A stretch of 17,356 nt of DNA from a bacterium (GTDB lineage: Bacteria > Chlamydiota > Chlamydiia > Chlamydiales > 2-12-FULL-49-11). This document shows positions 7,609-14,188 of this stretch, piece after piece. The stretch spans positions 1 through 17,356 of the forward strand of contig JAHZKV010000034.1 of NCBI GenBank assembly GCA_022600215.1, in the 5' to 3' direction. Below the pieces are notes generated by a model. The model was not told the origin of the DNA. It did no database searches and worked only from the letters and a program-made list of their open reading frames with translations. Every line of letters begins with the position of its first letter. Position 1 is the first letter of the stretch. Position numbers and translations under genes: made by a program.

Positions 7609-8370
7609 TTATAAGAAATGGTGGAGGAGCAGGGTAATCCCTGATCCCATTATGAGGAGATTGACTATTAGCCTATATTGATAGGCGCTGATCTTTAAGT
7701 GGATATTGCGGCCAATAAGGATGCCAAATATCATAAACGGAATGAGCAGGAGGGCTGTGTAAACAATCGCGAGAGTAGCGTAGAGCCCTGCAAAAAGGAA
7801 GATGATAGAGCGGATAAGGGTGCTGCAGGTAAGGTGGATGCTAAGGGTTGCTCGAACTTTTCCTTTGTCTTTAAGCCTTCTAGATAAATACATCATATAG
7901 ATAAATCCACCACTACCAAAAAGTGCGCTGAATATGCCTCCAATAAAGCCAAAAGGGATGCAAAACCATGGGGAAATTTTGGTCTCTGACTCTTTTTTGA
8001 TAAAGGAATAAAGGGCGTAGCCAATAGCAAAAAATCCAAGGAGTACCACTAAGAGCTTTGGATGGAGTTTTAAGAGGAGTGTCGCTCCTACAATACTTCC
8101 TGCGATCATAAGGGGAGAGAGGCGCTTTAGCTCTGGTACGCTCACATCTTTTTTATTCTTGATGAAGTTGATAAACGCACCCAGAAAATCAATCAAAGTG
8201 AGCATAGGGATAACCTGTGCTACCGGAATATATATCGCAAGAAGGGGCGCTCCAATTAAGGCAGTTCCAAATCCTGTTATGCCAAACACAATAAAGGTTG
8301 CAAAGATCACACCAATTACGAAAAGTAACTGGGGCATGGGAACTAAAAAATAGGAGAAAAAATCACTCAT
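7609..8370 (-). CDS. TauE/SafE-family membrane permease
   Basis: The protein has 253 residues and about eight hydrophobic helices arranged as two similar halves, each with a glycine-rich opening: GITGFGTALIGAPLLAIYIP near residue 29 and GFIGGIFSALFGSGGFIYMMYL near residue 140. These are the duplicated motifs of the TauE/SafE (DUF81) family, implicated in moving sulfite, sulfoacetate or other small anions; most members have no known substrate. It stands alone, convergent with the MFS gene. The upstream region contains the palindrome cluster and tRNA-Pro on the same strand, and no terminator is obvious between the tRNA and this gene. Confidence 0.85.
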   Translation of the reverse strand: MSDFFSYFLVPMPQLLFVIGVIFATFIVFGITGFGTALIGAPLLAIYIPVAQVIPMLTLIDFLGAFINFIKNKKDVSVPELKRLSPLMIAGSIVGATLLLKLHPKLLVVLLGFFAIGYALYSFIKKESETKISPWFCIPFGFIGGIFSALFGSGGFIYMMYLSRRLKDKGKVRATLSIHLTCSTLIRSIIFLFAGLYATLAIVYTALLLIPFMIFGILIGRNIHLKISAYQYRLIVNLLIMGSGITLLLHHFL

Positions 8371-8430
8371 ACGTCTTAATCGTTGTATAGAGAAAATATT
8401 TTTTATAAGAAAGGGAATAACAAGCCGTTT

Positions 8431-8492
8431 GTGAAACCCGTTTATAGACGGAGTTTCACAGAAACTCCTAGTCGGGGATTCGAATCCCTAGG
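8431..8492. repeat. Nested palindromes with a tRNA T-arm-like segment
   Basis: Three dyads lie side by side. GTGAAAC (8431-8437) pairs with GTTTCAC (8453-8459), extended by CCGT/ACGG. GGAGTTTC (8450-8457) pairs with GAAACTCC (8461-8468) across an ACA loop and overlaps the first, so the two exclude each other. A perfect 14-bp palindrome GGGATTCGAATCCC (8475-8488) is flanked by CCTAG/CTAGG. The 19 bases 8471-8489 match the T-arm of tRNA-Pro in inverted orientation at 18 positions. No poly-T tract follows on either strand, so simple termination is unlikely. Confidence 0.6.
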
Positions 8493-8542
8493 TCGAGTGT
8501 TTGGTATGTTGAATTAGTCAAAGGTTGGTATAGCAAGATGTT

Positions 8543-8617
8543 TCGGGGTAGAGGGATTCGAACCCCCGACCTTCTGGTCCCAAACCAGACGCGCTAGCCA
8601 AGCTGCGCTATACCCCG
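8543..8617 (-). tRNA. tRNA-Pro (anticodon UGG)
   Basis: Read on the minus strand, a 75-nt cloverleaf is complete: acceptor CGGGGTA/TACCCCG with discriminator A, D-arm GCGC/GCGC, anticodon stem TCTGG/CCAGA around loop TTTGGGA (anticodon TGG), and T-arm with loop TTCGAAT. CCA is not encoded, so the CCA-adding enzyme must supply it. A well-formed promoter lies just upstream. Confidence 0.96.
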
Positions 8618-8630
8618 AAAAGGATGCACT

Positions 8631-8660
8631 ATCATACAATAAAAAGAGCTTTATCGACAA
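8631..8660 (-). promoter_or_regulatory. Promoter of tRNA-Pro
   Basis: On the minus strand TTGTCG (8660-8655) and TATGAT (8636-8631) are separated by 18 bp and match sigma-70-type -35 and -10 boxes at 4 and 5 of 6 positions. The predicted start falls a few bases before the tRNA 5' end at 8617. Confidence 0.65.
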
Positions 8661-9006
8661 CTTTTTTTGTGATTTTTCTTTTTCTGTAAAGGAAAAACTA
8701 GAAAATTTGCTACTATGGCATATATGGAAATTGCTCTTAGTTATGGTAAATTGTTTTATACACAAACAGGAAGAGGTAGGCGAACTTTCCTTTGCAAAGC
8801 TATGCAAAGAGCTCCTAAATACTAGCATCCCTATCCAATGCATATTAACTGATGCTTCTCGAAGATCTTGAGCAGGTATTGCAGGCTTGGTTGTAGCTTT
8901 GTTGTAAGTAAAGATAGAGTGGATACATTTTTTGTAGGATTGCAGTAATTCAATCTTTATAATAAGATACATGCACTGTGATATAAAATTATAAATAAAG
9001 GATGGT
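8661..9006. other. Gene-poor stretch with a possible decayed ORF
   Basis: No convincing gene is seen here. On the plus strand one frame stays open for about 85 codons up to a TGA at 8869-8871 and includes protein-like text (QEEVGELSFAKLCKELLNTS), but its only ATG (8743) has no ribosome site, so it may be a gene remnant. A minus-strand frame across the same region runs through the tRNA and is treated as spurious. A perfect TATAAT at 8958-8963 could be the -10 of the kinase-like gene, but no well-spaced -35 matches. Confidence 0.4.
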
Positions 9007-10044
9007 ATGGTTAGAGTAAATATTAAAACTCAATATGGGCTTTTGCCGTATGACAAGAAAGATGTAGAGCATATGGAGCATCCAGGTTGCTCTGCAACGG
9101 TATATTTTTTGCAACCTATTGAAGGTTTTATTTATCTAAAACAATTTAACCGTCCGCTTATTTTACGGTATCATGAAGCAGAAGATGATCCAAGTTTTCT
9201 TCATGAAGTTAAGATTCTAAAAATGGTGGCGAAATTAGGACATGGCCCCCGCTTATTAGCATATGACGTATCTAGTAGGACGCAAATTAATGAATATTGT
9301 CCAAATATTTCATGGCCTGGATGTTCTGAAAATCCAAAGCCATATTTTTTAGCTATGCGCGTACTACGTTCAATTCATAGAAAACTACCAGTTTTAAGCA
9401 AGAAATATTATCATGCTCCGCATGGAGCAATAGATTCCTTGTATGACGAATTGAAGGATAGAGGCTTGCCTTTTCAATCAATGCATCAAAAAATAGTACA
9501 AGTAATGGATATGGCGGATCAACTACTTTCCGCTCCTGCGAGAAAAGTTGTGATGAGTCATGGAGATTTTCATAGAGGAAATATCTTACTTTTACAAGAT
9601 AGAACAATAAAGGTGATTGATTGGACTGATTGTAGGCCGCGGCATGCTTATTTTGATATTGCTCAGTTTACTAAAAAGATGTCTGAGGAGCAGCAACGAT
9701 TGCTTCTTAGTGAGTACTTAGAAAGGGATGTTACTGATAGAGACTGGGATCATTTTAATCTAGTTCGTTGCTCGCTTTACTGTATCGTGACACTTCGTCG
9801 GCTTTCTCTCGCAATAAAAAGAGAAGGAATGGGACATAGCGGAGAAGAATTAGAAAGGATGGTTAAAGAACCTAGTTGTCGAAGTAGAAAAGTGGTAACC
9901 TTAGAAGGAGATAAAAAACATTTGCAAGTAGCTGCAATGGTTTCTTATAGTAGACTGCTAAGAGTTTTAGAAACGATGTCAAAAATAAGACAACAAGAGA
10001 TCGTAGAAGTTAGCTCTACTGGATCAGCTGCTGGTAAGTTTTGA
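9007..10044 (+). CDS. Aminoglycoside-phosphotransferase/choline-kinase-fold protein
   Basis: The 345-residue protein has a protein-kinase-like fold of the APH/choline kinase type. K45 in FIYLKQFN and E67 fit the nucleotide-binding Lys-Glu pair; LGHGPRLLAYD follows, as in many APH-fold enzymes. The catalytic loop is HGDFHRGN (185-192), with D187 as the putative base and N192 as a metal ligand, and IDW (204-206) gives the metal-binding D205. It should transfer phosphate from ATP to a small molecule; choline, a sugar, a nucleoside or an antibiotic are all possible and the sequence does not decide. The last 25 residues are low in structure. AAGGA lies four bases before the ATG. It is convergent with the 312-aa gene (12 bp between stops). 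Confidence 0.8.
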   Translation: MVRVNIKTQYGLLPYDKKDVEHMEHPGCSATVYFLQPIEGFIYLKQFNRPLILRYHEAEDDPSFLHEVKILKMVAKLGHGPRLLAYDVSSRTQINEYCPNISWPGCSENPKPYFLAMRVLRSIHRKLPVLSKKYYHAPHGAIDSLYDELKDRGLPFQSMHQKIVQVMDMADQLLSAPARKVVMSHGDFHRGNILLLQDRTIKVIDWTDCRPRHAYFDIAQFTKKMSEEQQRLLLSEYLERDVTDRDWDHFNLVRCSLYCIVTLRRLSLAIKREGMGHSGEELERMVKEPSCRSRKVVTLEGDKKHLQVAAMVSYSRLLRVLETMSKIRQQEIVEVSSTGSAAGKF

Positions 10045-10056
10045 TAGGAAAGTGTT

Positions 10057-10995
10057 TTATATTTTCAAAGAGGAAGTACGTGTAGAAAAAGGTAGGGCTG
10101 TTCCTCCTGCAGCGATGAAGCCATCGATCATTCGTTTGCCGTCAAAAGAGGTTCTCTCCTCATCATAGTAAATGGTGTCTATTTGGAACCATTTTTCATT
10201 GAGAAGATTTTCTTCAATAATTTTGAAGGGGATTTTTTTCTCGATAAGAGAGTGACACATCTTCTCAAAGCATTTGTAGTCACAATCACCAAGCAGGGGG
10301 AGAACAACAGCGGTTTTTACCTCTTCTTCGGTATAAGTAATATGGGAAGGGCGATAAGAGAGGTGGTGCAGCCCTGCGCCATTTCCCCAACATATTCCTT
10401 CCAAGAAATACTTAGGGTTTTTGATACCCACTTCTAAGTGAGAGAAAGTCTCTTCAGAGAGTAGCTCTGCTACTTTTCCTATTTCTAAAAAGGATGGGAT
10501 AGAAAAGAGGAGAACGCCTTTAATAGAGTCAGGAAGGATAGAGCACAGGGAGTGGAAAAAATCAGAGAGGAGTTTTGCAGAAAAAAGGTGGAGGAGGTGT
10601 TCTTCTTCTATTTGATAACTCTCCAGCTCCTGTTTCCACAGCTCATATTCCTCTTCCACCTGTGCATTTTTTTTGATATGAGAGGTAAAGTCTAGCGGCC
10701 CGCGAAATAAGATAATATGATGGATAGCCTCTTCAGGGATGCAATTAAGGAGCTCCTCTAGAGCTTTTTTTCTGATAGAGAATTGCAGAGGATCTGCAAA
10801 GGAGAAGCTTTTATCAAACAAGTCTAAAAATAGTTCAAGGCAGACCTTTTTTTCGAGTGCAAGGACTTCTTCTAGTTTTGCGTTAAGTCCAGGGAAAGTG
10901 AGGTCTGCTTTAGGGGATCCATCTACCACGATATTGATTGCGTCGTATGCATCAGGTGTTTCAGAGTATGCTTTTAGGTTTTCTGCAATTCGCAT
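10057..10995 (-). CDS. Hypothetical protein, 312 aa, coupled to trmB
   Basis: I do not recognise this family. The protein is soluble, acidic and rich in Leu, Glu and Phe. The N-terminal part alternates predicted strands and helices (INIVVDGSPKADLTFPGLNAKL; HHIILFRGPLDF); the C-terminal part has AVVLPLLGDCDYKCFEKM followed by a conserved-looking end, DGKRMIDGFIAAGGTAL. There is no signal peptide. Its ATG overlaps the 3' end of trmB by 22 bp, with an AGGA just upstream inside trmB, so translation is probably coupled. A role tied to tRNA or translation is only a guess from position. Confidence 0.75.
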   Translation of the reverse strand: MRIAENLKAYSETPDAYDAINIVVDGSPKADLTFPGLNAKLEEVLALEKKVCLELFLDLFDKSFSFADPLQFSIRKKALEELLNCIPEEAIHHIILFRGPLDFTSHIKKNAQVEEEYELWKQELESYQIEEEHLLHLFSAKLLSDFFHSLCSILPDSIKGVLLFSIPSFLEIGKVAELLSEETFSHLEVGIKNPKYFLEGICWGNGAGLHHLSYRPSHITYTEEEVKTAVVLPLLGDCDYKCFEKMCHSLIEKKIPFKIIEENLLNEKWFQIDTIYYDEERTSFDGKRMIDGFIAAGGTALPFSTRTSSLKI

Positions 10996-11678
10996 TGTTC
11001 CTGCTCCACATTTTCAAAGCTCATCAGCCGATTAGTGCGCCCTTCTTCTTCCCAAAGTCTGCGGAAATAAGAACCGCCATATTCTTCATCTAAGATGGCA
11101 AATCCTTCTTCCTTGTAGAGGTTGTTAAATGCGTTAGATTTTCCAAAGACCTCTATAATTTCATCGCTATATTCTTTGCTATCCGTAGTAATAGTAATAG
11201 TTCCATGTGGTTTTAAGATAGAGGAGATAGGGGGAAGGAAGGCATCTTTAATGATGCGGTGTTTAGCATGTCGTTTTTTTGGCCACGGATCTGGGAAGTT
11301 GATAAAAATTTCATCAACGGAGTGTTTTTCAAGGTAGTGGTCAAAAAAATCTTCTCCCATACCCGAAACGATCAAAAGATTATTTAGATCTCGATTTTTC
11401 ATTTTAGACCAAATCTTTCTCACGCGCATAAATTTTTTTTCCACAGCAACATAAAAGATGTGAGGATTTTTTTGAGCGCGATCCGTGATCCATTCTCCAT
11501 TTCCACTACAAATTTCCACATGAAGGATTTTAGCCTCTTCTAATCTTTTTTTTAGGGTAGGAAATTTTTCAATACTATGCTCTTCATAGAAGGAGGGGAT
11601 AGTCAAAACGCCATCTTTATAAGAAGGGGATCGGGTGTCAAACCCATGGATAGTAAAGGGTAAATCTTTTGGTCTCAT
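10974..11678 (-). CDS. trmB: tRNA (guanine-N7)-methyltransferase TrmB
   Basis: TrmB makes m7G46 in the variable loop of many tRNAs using S-adenosylmethionine. Visible motifs are the SAM-binding strand-loop VEICSGNGE (54-62), the acidic E80 ending the second strand, and the family signature FINFPDPWPKKRHAKHR (125-141) with the catalytic-site D130. I place the start at the ATG at 11678 (234 aa). A longer frame beginning at 11720 would run through tRNA-Leu and its first residues look non-native. There is no Shine-Dalgarno in the 15-nt gap between the tRNA 3' end (11694) and this ATG, so after tRNA processing the message would have a very short leader. It overlaps the next gene by 22 bp. Confidence 0.93.
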   Translation of the reverse strand: MRPKDLPFTIHGFDTRSPSYKDGVLTIPSFYEEHSIEKFPTLKKRLEEAKILHVEICSGNGEWITDRAQKNPHIFYVAVEKKFMRVRKIWSKMKNRDLNNLLIVSGMGEDFFDHYLEKHSVDEIFINFPDPWPKKRHAKHRIIKDAFLPPISSILKPHGTITITTDSKEYSDEIIEVFGKSNAFNNLYKEEGFAILDEEYGGSYFRRLWEEEGRTNRLMSFENVEQEQCELQKT

Positions 11679-11693
11679 AATATTGAACGGGAT

Positions 11694-11775
11694 TGCCCAG
11701 GAGAAGACTCGAACTTCCACACCTCACGGCACTAGAACCTAAATCTAGCGTGTCTACCAATTTCACCACCTGGGC
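11694..11775 (-). tRNA. tRNA-Leu (anticodon UAG)
   Basis: The minus strand forms an 82-nt class II tRNA: acceptor GCCCAGG/CCTGGGC with discriminator A, D-arm with GG in the loop (AAATTGGTAGA), anticodon loop TTTAGGT (anticodon TAG), a long variable arm (TGCCGTGAGGTGTG) and T-loop TTCGAGT. CCA is not encoded. Only 15 nt separate its 3' end from the trmB start, with no terminator between them. Confidence 0.96.
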
Positions 11776-11791
11776 ATCAGGTTGAAAGGGG

Positions 11792-11821
11792 ATTATAGAA
11801 TACTAAGAGTTTTTCCGTCAA
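11792..11821 (-). promoter_or_regulatory. Promoter of the tRNA-Leu/trmB transcript
   Basis: On the minus strand TTGACG (11821-11816) and a perfect TATAAT (11797-11792) are 18 bp apart. The predicted start is about 10 bases before the tRNA 5' end. It is the best sigma-70-type promoter I see in the window and the only obvious one for trmB and the 312-aa gene. Confidence 0.75.
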
Positions 11822-11854
11822 TGAATTGTAAAATAAAGTGCTTGCAATATCTTT

Positions 11855-11883
11855 TTGACTTATGTCATAACTAATATTAGAAA
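11855..11883 (+). promoter_or_regulatory. Possible pgi promoter
   Basis: TTGACT (11855-11860) and TAGAAA (11878-11883) are 17 bp apart. The -10 is a poor match, and TTGCAA at 11842 with TCATAA at 11865 is an alternative. The region divergent from tRNA-Leu must hold a pgi promoter, but the exact boxes are uncertain. Confidence 0.3.
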
Positions 11884-11901
11884 GAGGAAAGGAGAGTTAA
11901 A

Positions 11902-13521
11902 ATGTTCAAGAAGTATCCATCGTTCAACAAGTTAGAGGCTTTATCTAAGGATCCTTTAGATCTCACCAAAGAAGGGGTCTTAAATAGTGATAGAATTCAT
12001 AGCATGCACCTTTCTGCTTGTTCATGGAAGATGCTTTTTGGTACAGAAAGAGTTGATAGCAAGGTGCTTGAAGGTCTTACAGAAATGGCAAAAGATGCCG
12101 ATGTATTTACCAAGATGCAAAAGATGCAAGATATGGAAGTGATGAATTTTGTAAATGGTTGTAAATCAGAGCAAAGGATGGTTGGTCATACCGCTATTCG
12201 TGCGCGAGATCTCCCAAAAAAAGCATCAGATACAGCTAAACAAACAGCGAAAGATTCCGAGATAGAATTAGAAAAACTAGAGCATTTCTTAAAGGAGAAT
12301 ACCCAGTTTAAGCATATGGTAGTTTGTGGGATAGGTGGTTCTTATCTAGGAGCTCTAGCAATTTCAAAGGCGATGAAGGGCCTTCATCGAACAGATAGAA
12401 CGCTTCACTTTGCATCCAATATCGATCCAGATAAAATAGCATCTATCCTCGATGAAATTGATTTAAATAAGACAGTAGTTGCCGTGATCTCAAAATCAGG
12501 CGGGACGATGGAGATTAAGGCTCAAGAGATTATGTTGAAAAATTTCTTCGAGCAAAAAGGGCTTGATCCAAAGAATCACTTTGTAATGGTCACAGGAAAG
12601 GGTAGTCCAATGGATAACCCAATCCTCTACAAAGAGATTTTCTACATGTGGGATTTTATTGGTGGGCGCTACTCTGTATCCTCTATGGTAGGGGCTGTAC
12701 CAATTAGTTTTATCTGTGGGATCAAAGTGTGGAAAGAGTTTTTACAAGGAGCCTCCGATATGGATCATCATGCCCTTCATGAAAAGGAAGTGACGAAAAA
12801 TATGCCTCTCATGGGAGCGCTACTTGGTATTTGGAATCGTAACTTTTTGAAGATGGATACTCTTTGTATTGTTCCCTATTCCAGTTCATTAGACCTATGG
12901 GCAGGGCATATCCAGCAACTATATATGGAATCGAATGGAAAAAGTGTTTCTAAAGAAGATGCTTCCTACATAGACTATGATACTTGCCCAATTATCTTCG
13001 GTACCTGCGGAACAGAAGGTCAGCATTCGTATTTTCAAGCTATCCACCAAGGAACAGTGATTGTTCCAATAGAATATGTAGGCTTCTTACATCCACAACG
13101 TGGGATCGATGAGGAAATTGAAGGGACATATAACCAAGAAAAGCTCCTTTCCAATCTTTTCGCCCAAGCCATCTCATTAGCTCGAGGGAAATCCTCCACC
13201 AACCACAACCAAACATTTCCAGGAAATAGACCCTCTCGTATGCTCTTGACACACACACTATCTGCCTATTCAATGGGTGCGCTCCTTGCTTACTACGAAG
13301 CAGTAGCCGCCTTCCAAGGGTTTATCTGGGGCATTAACTCCTTCGATCAAGAAGGTGTTCAGCTAGGAAAGCTTATCGCAAATAAAATTGTCGATGAGTA
13401 CAAGCACCACCACGAAAAGGGGCGCTATTCAGGAGATCCAACCCTTGAGGTAGAGACTGCTTTCATGAAAGAAATCAAATCTCTCGATAAAGGCCCTTCA
13501 AAAAAATTCATGGCATCTTAG
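11902..13521 (+). CDS. pgi: Glucose-6-phosphate isomerase
   Basis: This 539-residue enzyme interconverts glucose 6-phosphate and fructose 6-phosphate in the cytoplasm, linking imported host sugar phosphate to glycolysis and the pentose phosphate route. The SIS-domain phosphate loop is seen in VISKSGGTMEI, and GGRYSVSSMVGAVP is the first PGI signature. Catalytic residues by family comparison are E343 (QLYMESNGKS), H375 (GTEGQHSYFQ) and K490 (FDQEGVQLGK); the second signature has Q487 where Glu is usual (GVEL). Length is near the 549 of E. coli. AAGGAGA stands six to seven bases before the ATG. It is convergent with recF, and the left structured repeat begins two bases after its TAG. Confidence 0.97.
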   Translation: MFKKYPSFNKLEALSKDPLDLTKEGVLNSDRIHSMHLSACSWKMLFGTERVDSKVLEGLTEMAKDADVFTKMQKMQDMEVMNFVNGCKSEQRMVGHTAIRARDLPKKASDTAKQTAKDSEIELEKLEHFLKENTQFKHMVVCGIGGSYLGALAISKAMKGLHRTDRTLHFASNIDPDKIASILDEIDLNKTVVAVISKSGGTMEIKAQEIMLKNFFEQKGLDPKNHFVMVTGKGSPMDNPILYKEIFYMWDFIGGRYSVSSMVGAVPISFICGIKVWKEFLQGASDMDHHALHEKEVTKNMPLMGALLGIWNRNFLKMDTLCIVPYSSSLDLWAGHIQQLYMESNGKSVSKEDASYIDYDTCPIIFGTCGTEGQHSYFQAIHQGTVIVPIEYVGFLHPQRGIDEEIEGTYNQEKLLSNLFAQAISLARGKSSTNHNQTFPGNRPSRMLLTHTLSAYSMGALLAYYEAVAAFQGFIWGINSFDQEGVQLGKLIANKIVDEYKHHHEKGRYSGDPTLEVETAFMKEIKSLDKGPSKKFMAS

Positions 13522-13523
13522 AT

Positions 13524-13602
13524 TTGGGGCTCTGCCCCAAGCCCCGCTCAAGGATTATGATCCTTAAGAAACCTTTGGTTGATTTTTTGTGCATGCACAA
13601 AA
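13524..13602 (+). repeat. Structured repeat, left copy (downstream of pgi)
   Basis: This 79-nt unit contains hairpin 1 (TTGGGGC/GCCCCAA, 13524-13540, TCT loop), hairpin 2 (13547-13568, 9-bp stem with one C-A mismatch), a short linker, and a perfect 18-bp palindrome with core GTGCATGCAC (13585-13602). It matches the right copy in inverted orientation at about 60 of 79 positions, with one gap in the hairpin 2 loop. The element ends directly at the stop codon of the internal ORF. Confidence 0.85.
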
Positions 13603-14103
13603 TTAATCGGATAGAAGATGGATGTAACGTAAGTTAGTAAAAATTTTTAACAAAAGGTTTTTTTGTCTTTTATTGATACAGGAGACGCTATGAAGTTTAG
13701 CATAGCAAGATGCCATTTTCCATCTATGTGTAGGTGTTCTTGTAGATTCCCAAAAATCCTCTAGTAGAGTTTCAATTTTTTTTGGCAGTATATCAGTCCG
13801 CAGGTATGCTCTCATTATTGCAGAACAATAATAAGGCTCATTAGAATTATGATGTTCTTCGGTGATTGCGTCAAGGATAGTAGTGTAAAACAGGTGTAGA
13901 AGTCTTATATTAATCGCATCAAGAAATACGATTACTTGTGCAACAGGAGTGTCCCTTGGACCTACTGGGCCACTAATGGTAATACTTCTCTCTCCATCTG
14001 TAACTGAGTATTGCCCATGTAAGTATTGCTTACGATTGAATCTAGGTATAGGAGGCAAAGTAGGGGGATTCATATAATAGTAACATGTTCTAGCTAAAAT
14101 CAT
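13603..14103 (-). CDS. Orphan hypothetical protein, 166 aa, between the inverted repeats
   Basis: I do not recognise this protein. I chose the ATG at 14103 because GAGGAA lies seven to eight bases upstream; the frame stays open to a TTG at 14184 inside the right palindrome (193 aa), but the earlier starts lack ribosome sites. The N-terminus is Tyr/Pro-rich (YYYMNPPTLPPIPRF), then ITISGPVGPRDTPVAQVIVFL gives strand-like text, and the rest is helical and basic (SCINKRQKNLLLKIF). No transposase, recombinase or toxin motif is seen. It lies between the two repeat copies, and its TAA abuts the left palindrome. It reads in the same direction as recF and could be transcribed through the right repeat. 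Confidence 0.55.
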   Translation of the reverse strand: MILARTCYYYMNPPTLPPIPRFNRKQYLHGQYSVTDGERSITISGPVGPRDTPVAQVIVFLDAINIRLLHLFYTTILDAITEEHHNSNEPYYCSAIMRAYLRTDILPKKIETLLEDFWESTRTPTHRWKMASCYAKLHSVSCINKRQKNLLLKIFTNLRYIHLLSD

Positions 14104-14166
14104 TTTTTTATTCCTCTGTTGTGCGAAAACTGACATGGTAGCATATTGATTTATTAAATTTTGATG

Positions 14167-14188
14167 ATTTTTGTGCATGCACAAAAAT
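14167..14188. repeat. 22-bp perfect palindrome, inner end of right repeat
   Basis: The palindrome is A-T5 plus core GTGCATGCAC plus A5-T, centred between 14177 and 14178. The same core occurs in the left copy at 13585-13602, where symmetry extends for 18 bp. Both lie at the cassette-facing end of the repeats. Perfect dyads of this size suit a dimeric DNA-binding protein or a cruciform/hairpin. Confidence 0.85.

Noticed and set aside
8431..8500. A second tRNA gene next to tRNA-Pro
   Set aside because: Only the T-arm-like part matches; position 53 is A and not G, and no acceptor, D-arm or anticodon arm can be drawn on either strand.
8514..8972. A 152-codon open frame on the minus strand
   Set aside because: It runs through the whole tRNA-Pro gene and its promoter, and its peptide is low-complexity and unlike a conserved protein.
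11679..11720. A longer N-terminus for trmB
   Set aside because: The extra codons lie in the 3' end of tRNA-Leu and its spacer; the downstream ATG at 11678 gives a typical TrmB start.
13524..13568. Ordinary intrinsic terminator after pgi
   Set aside because: The hairpins are not followed by a T-tract, and the inverted, covarying copy at recF shows they belong to a larger repeat unit.
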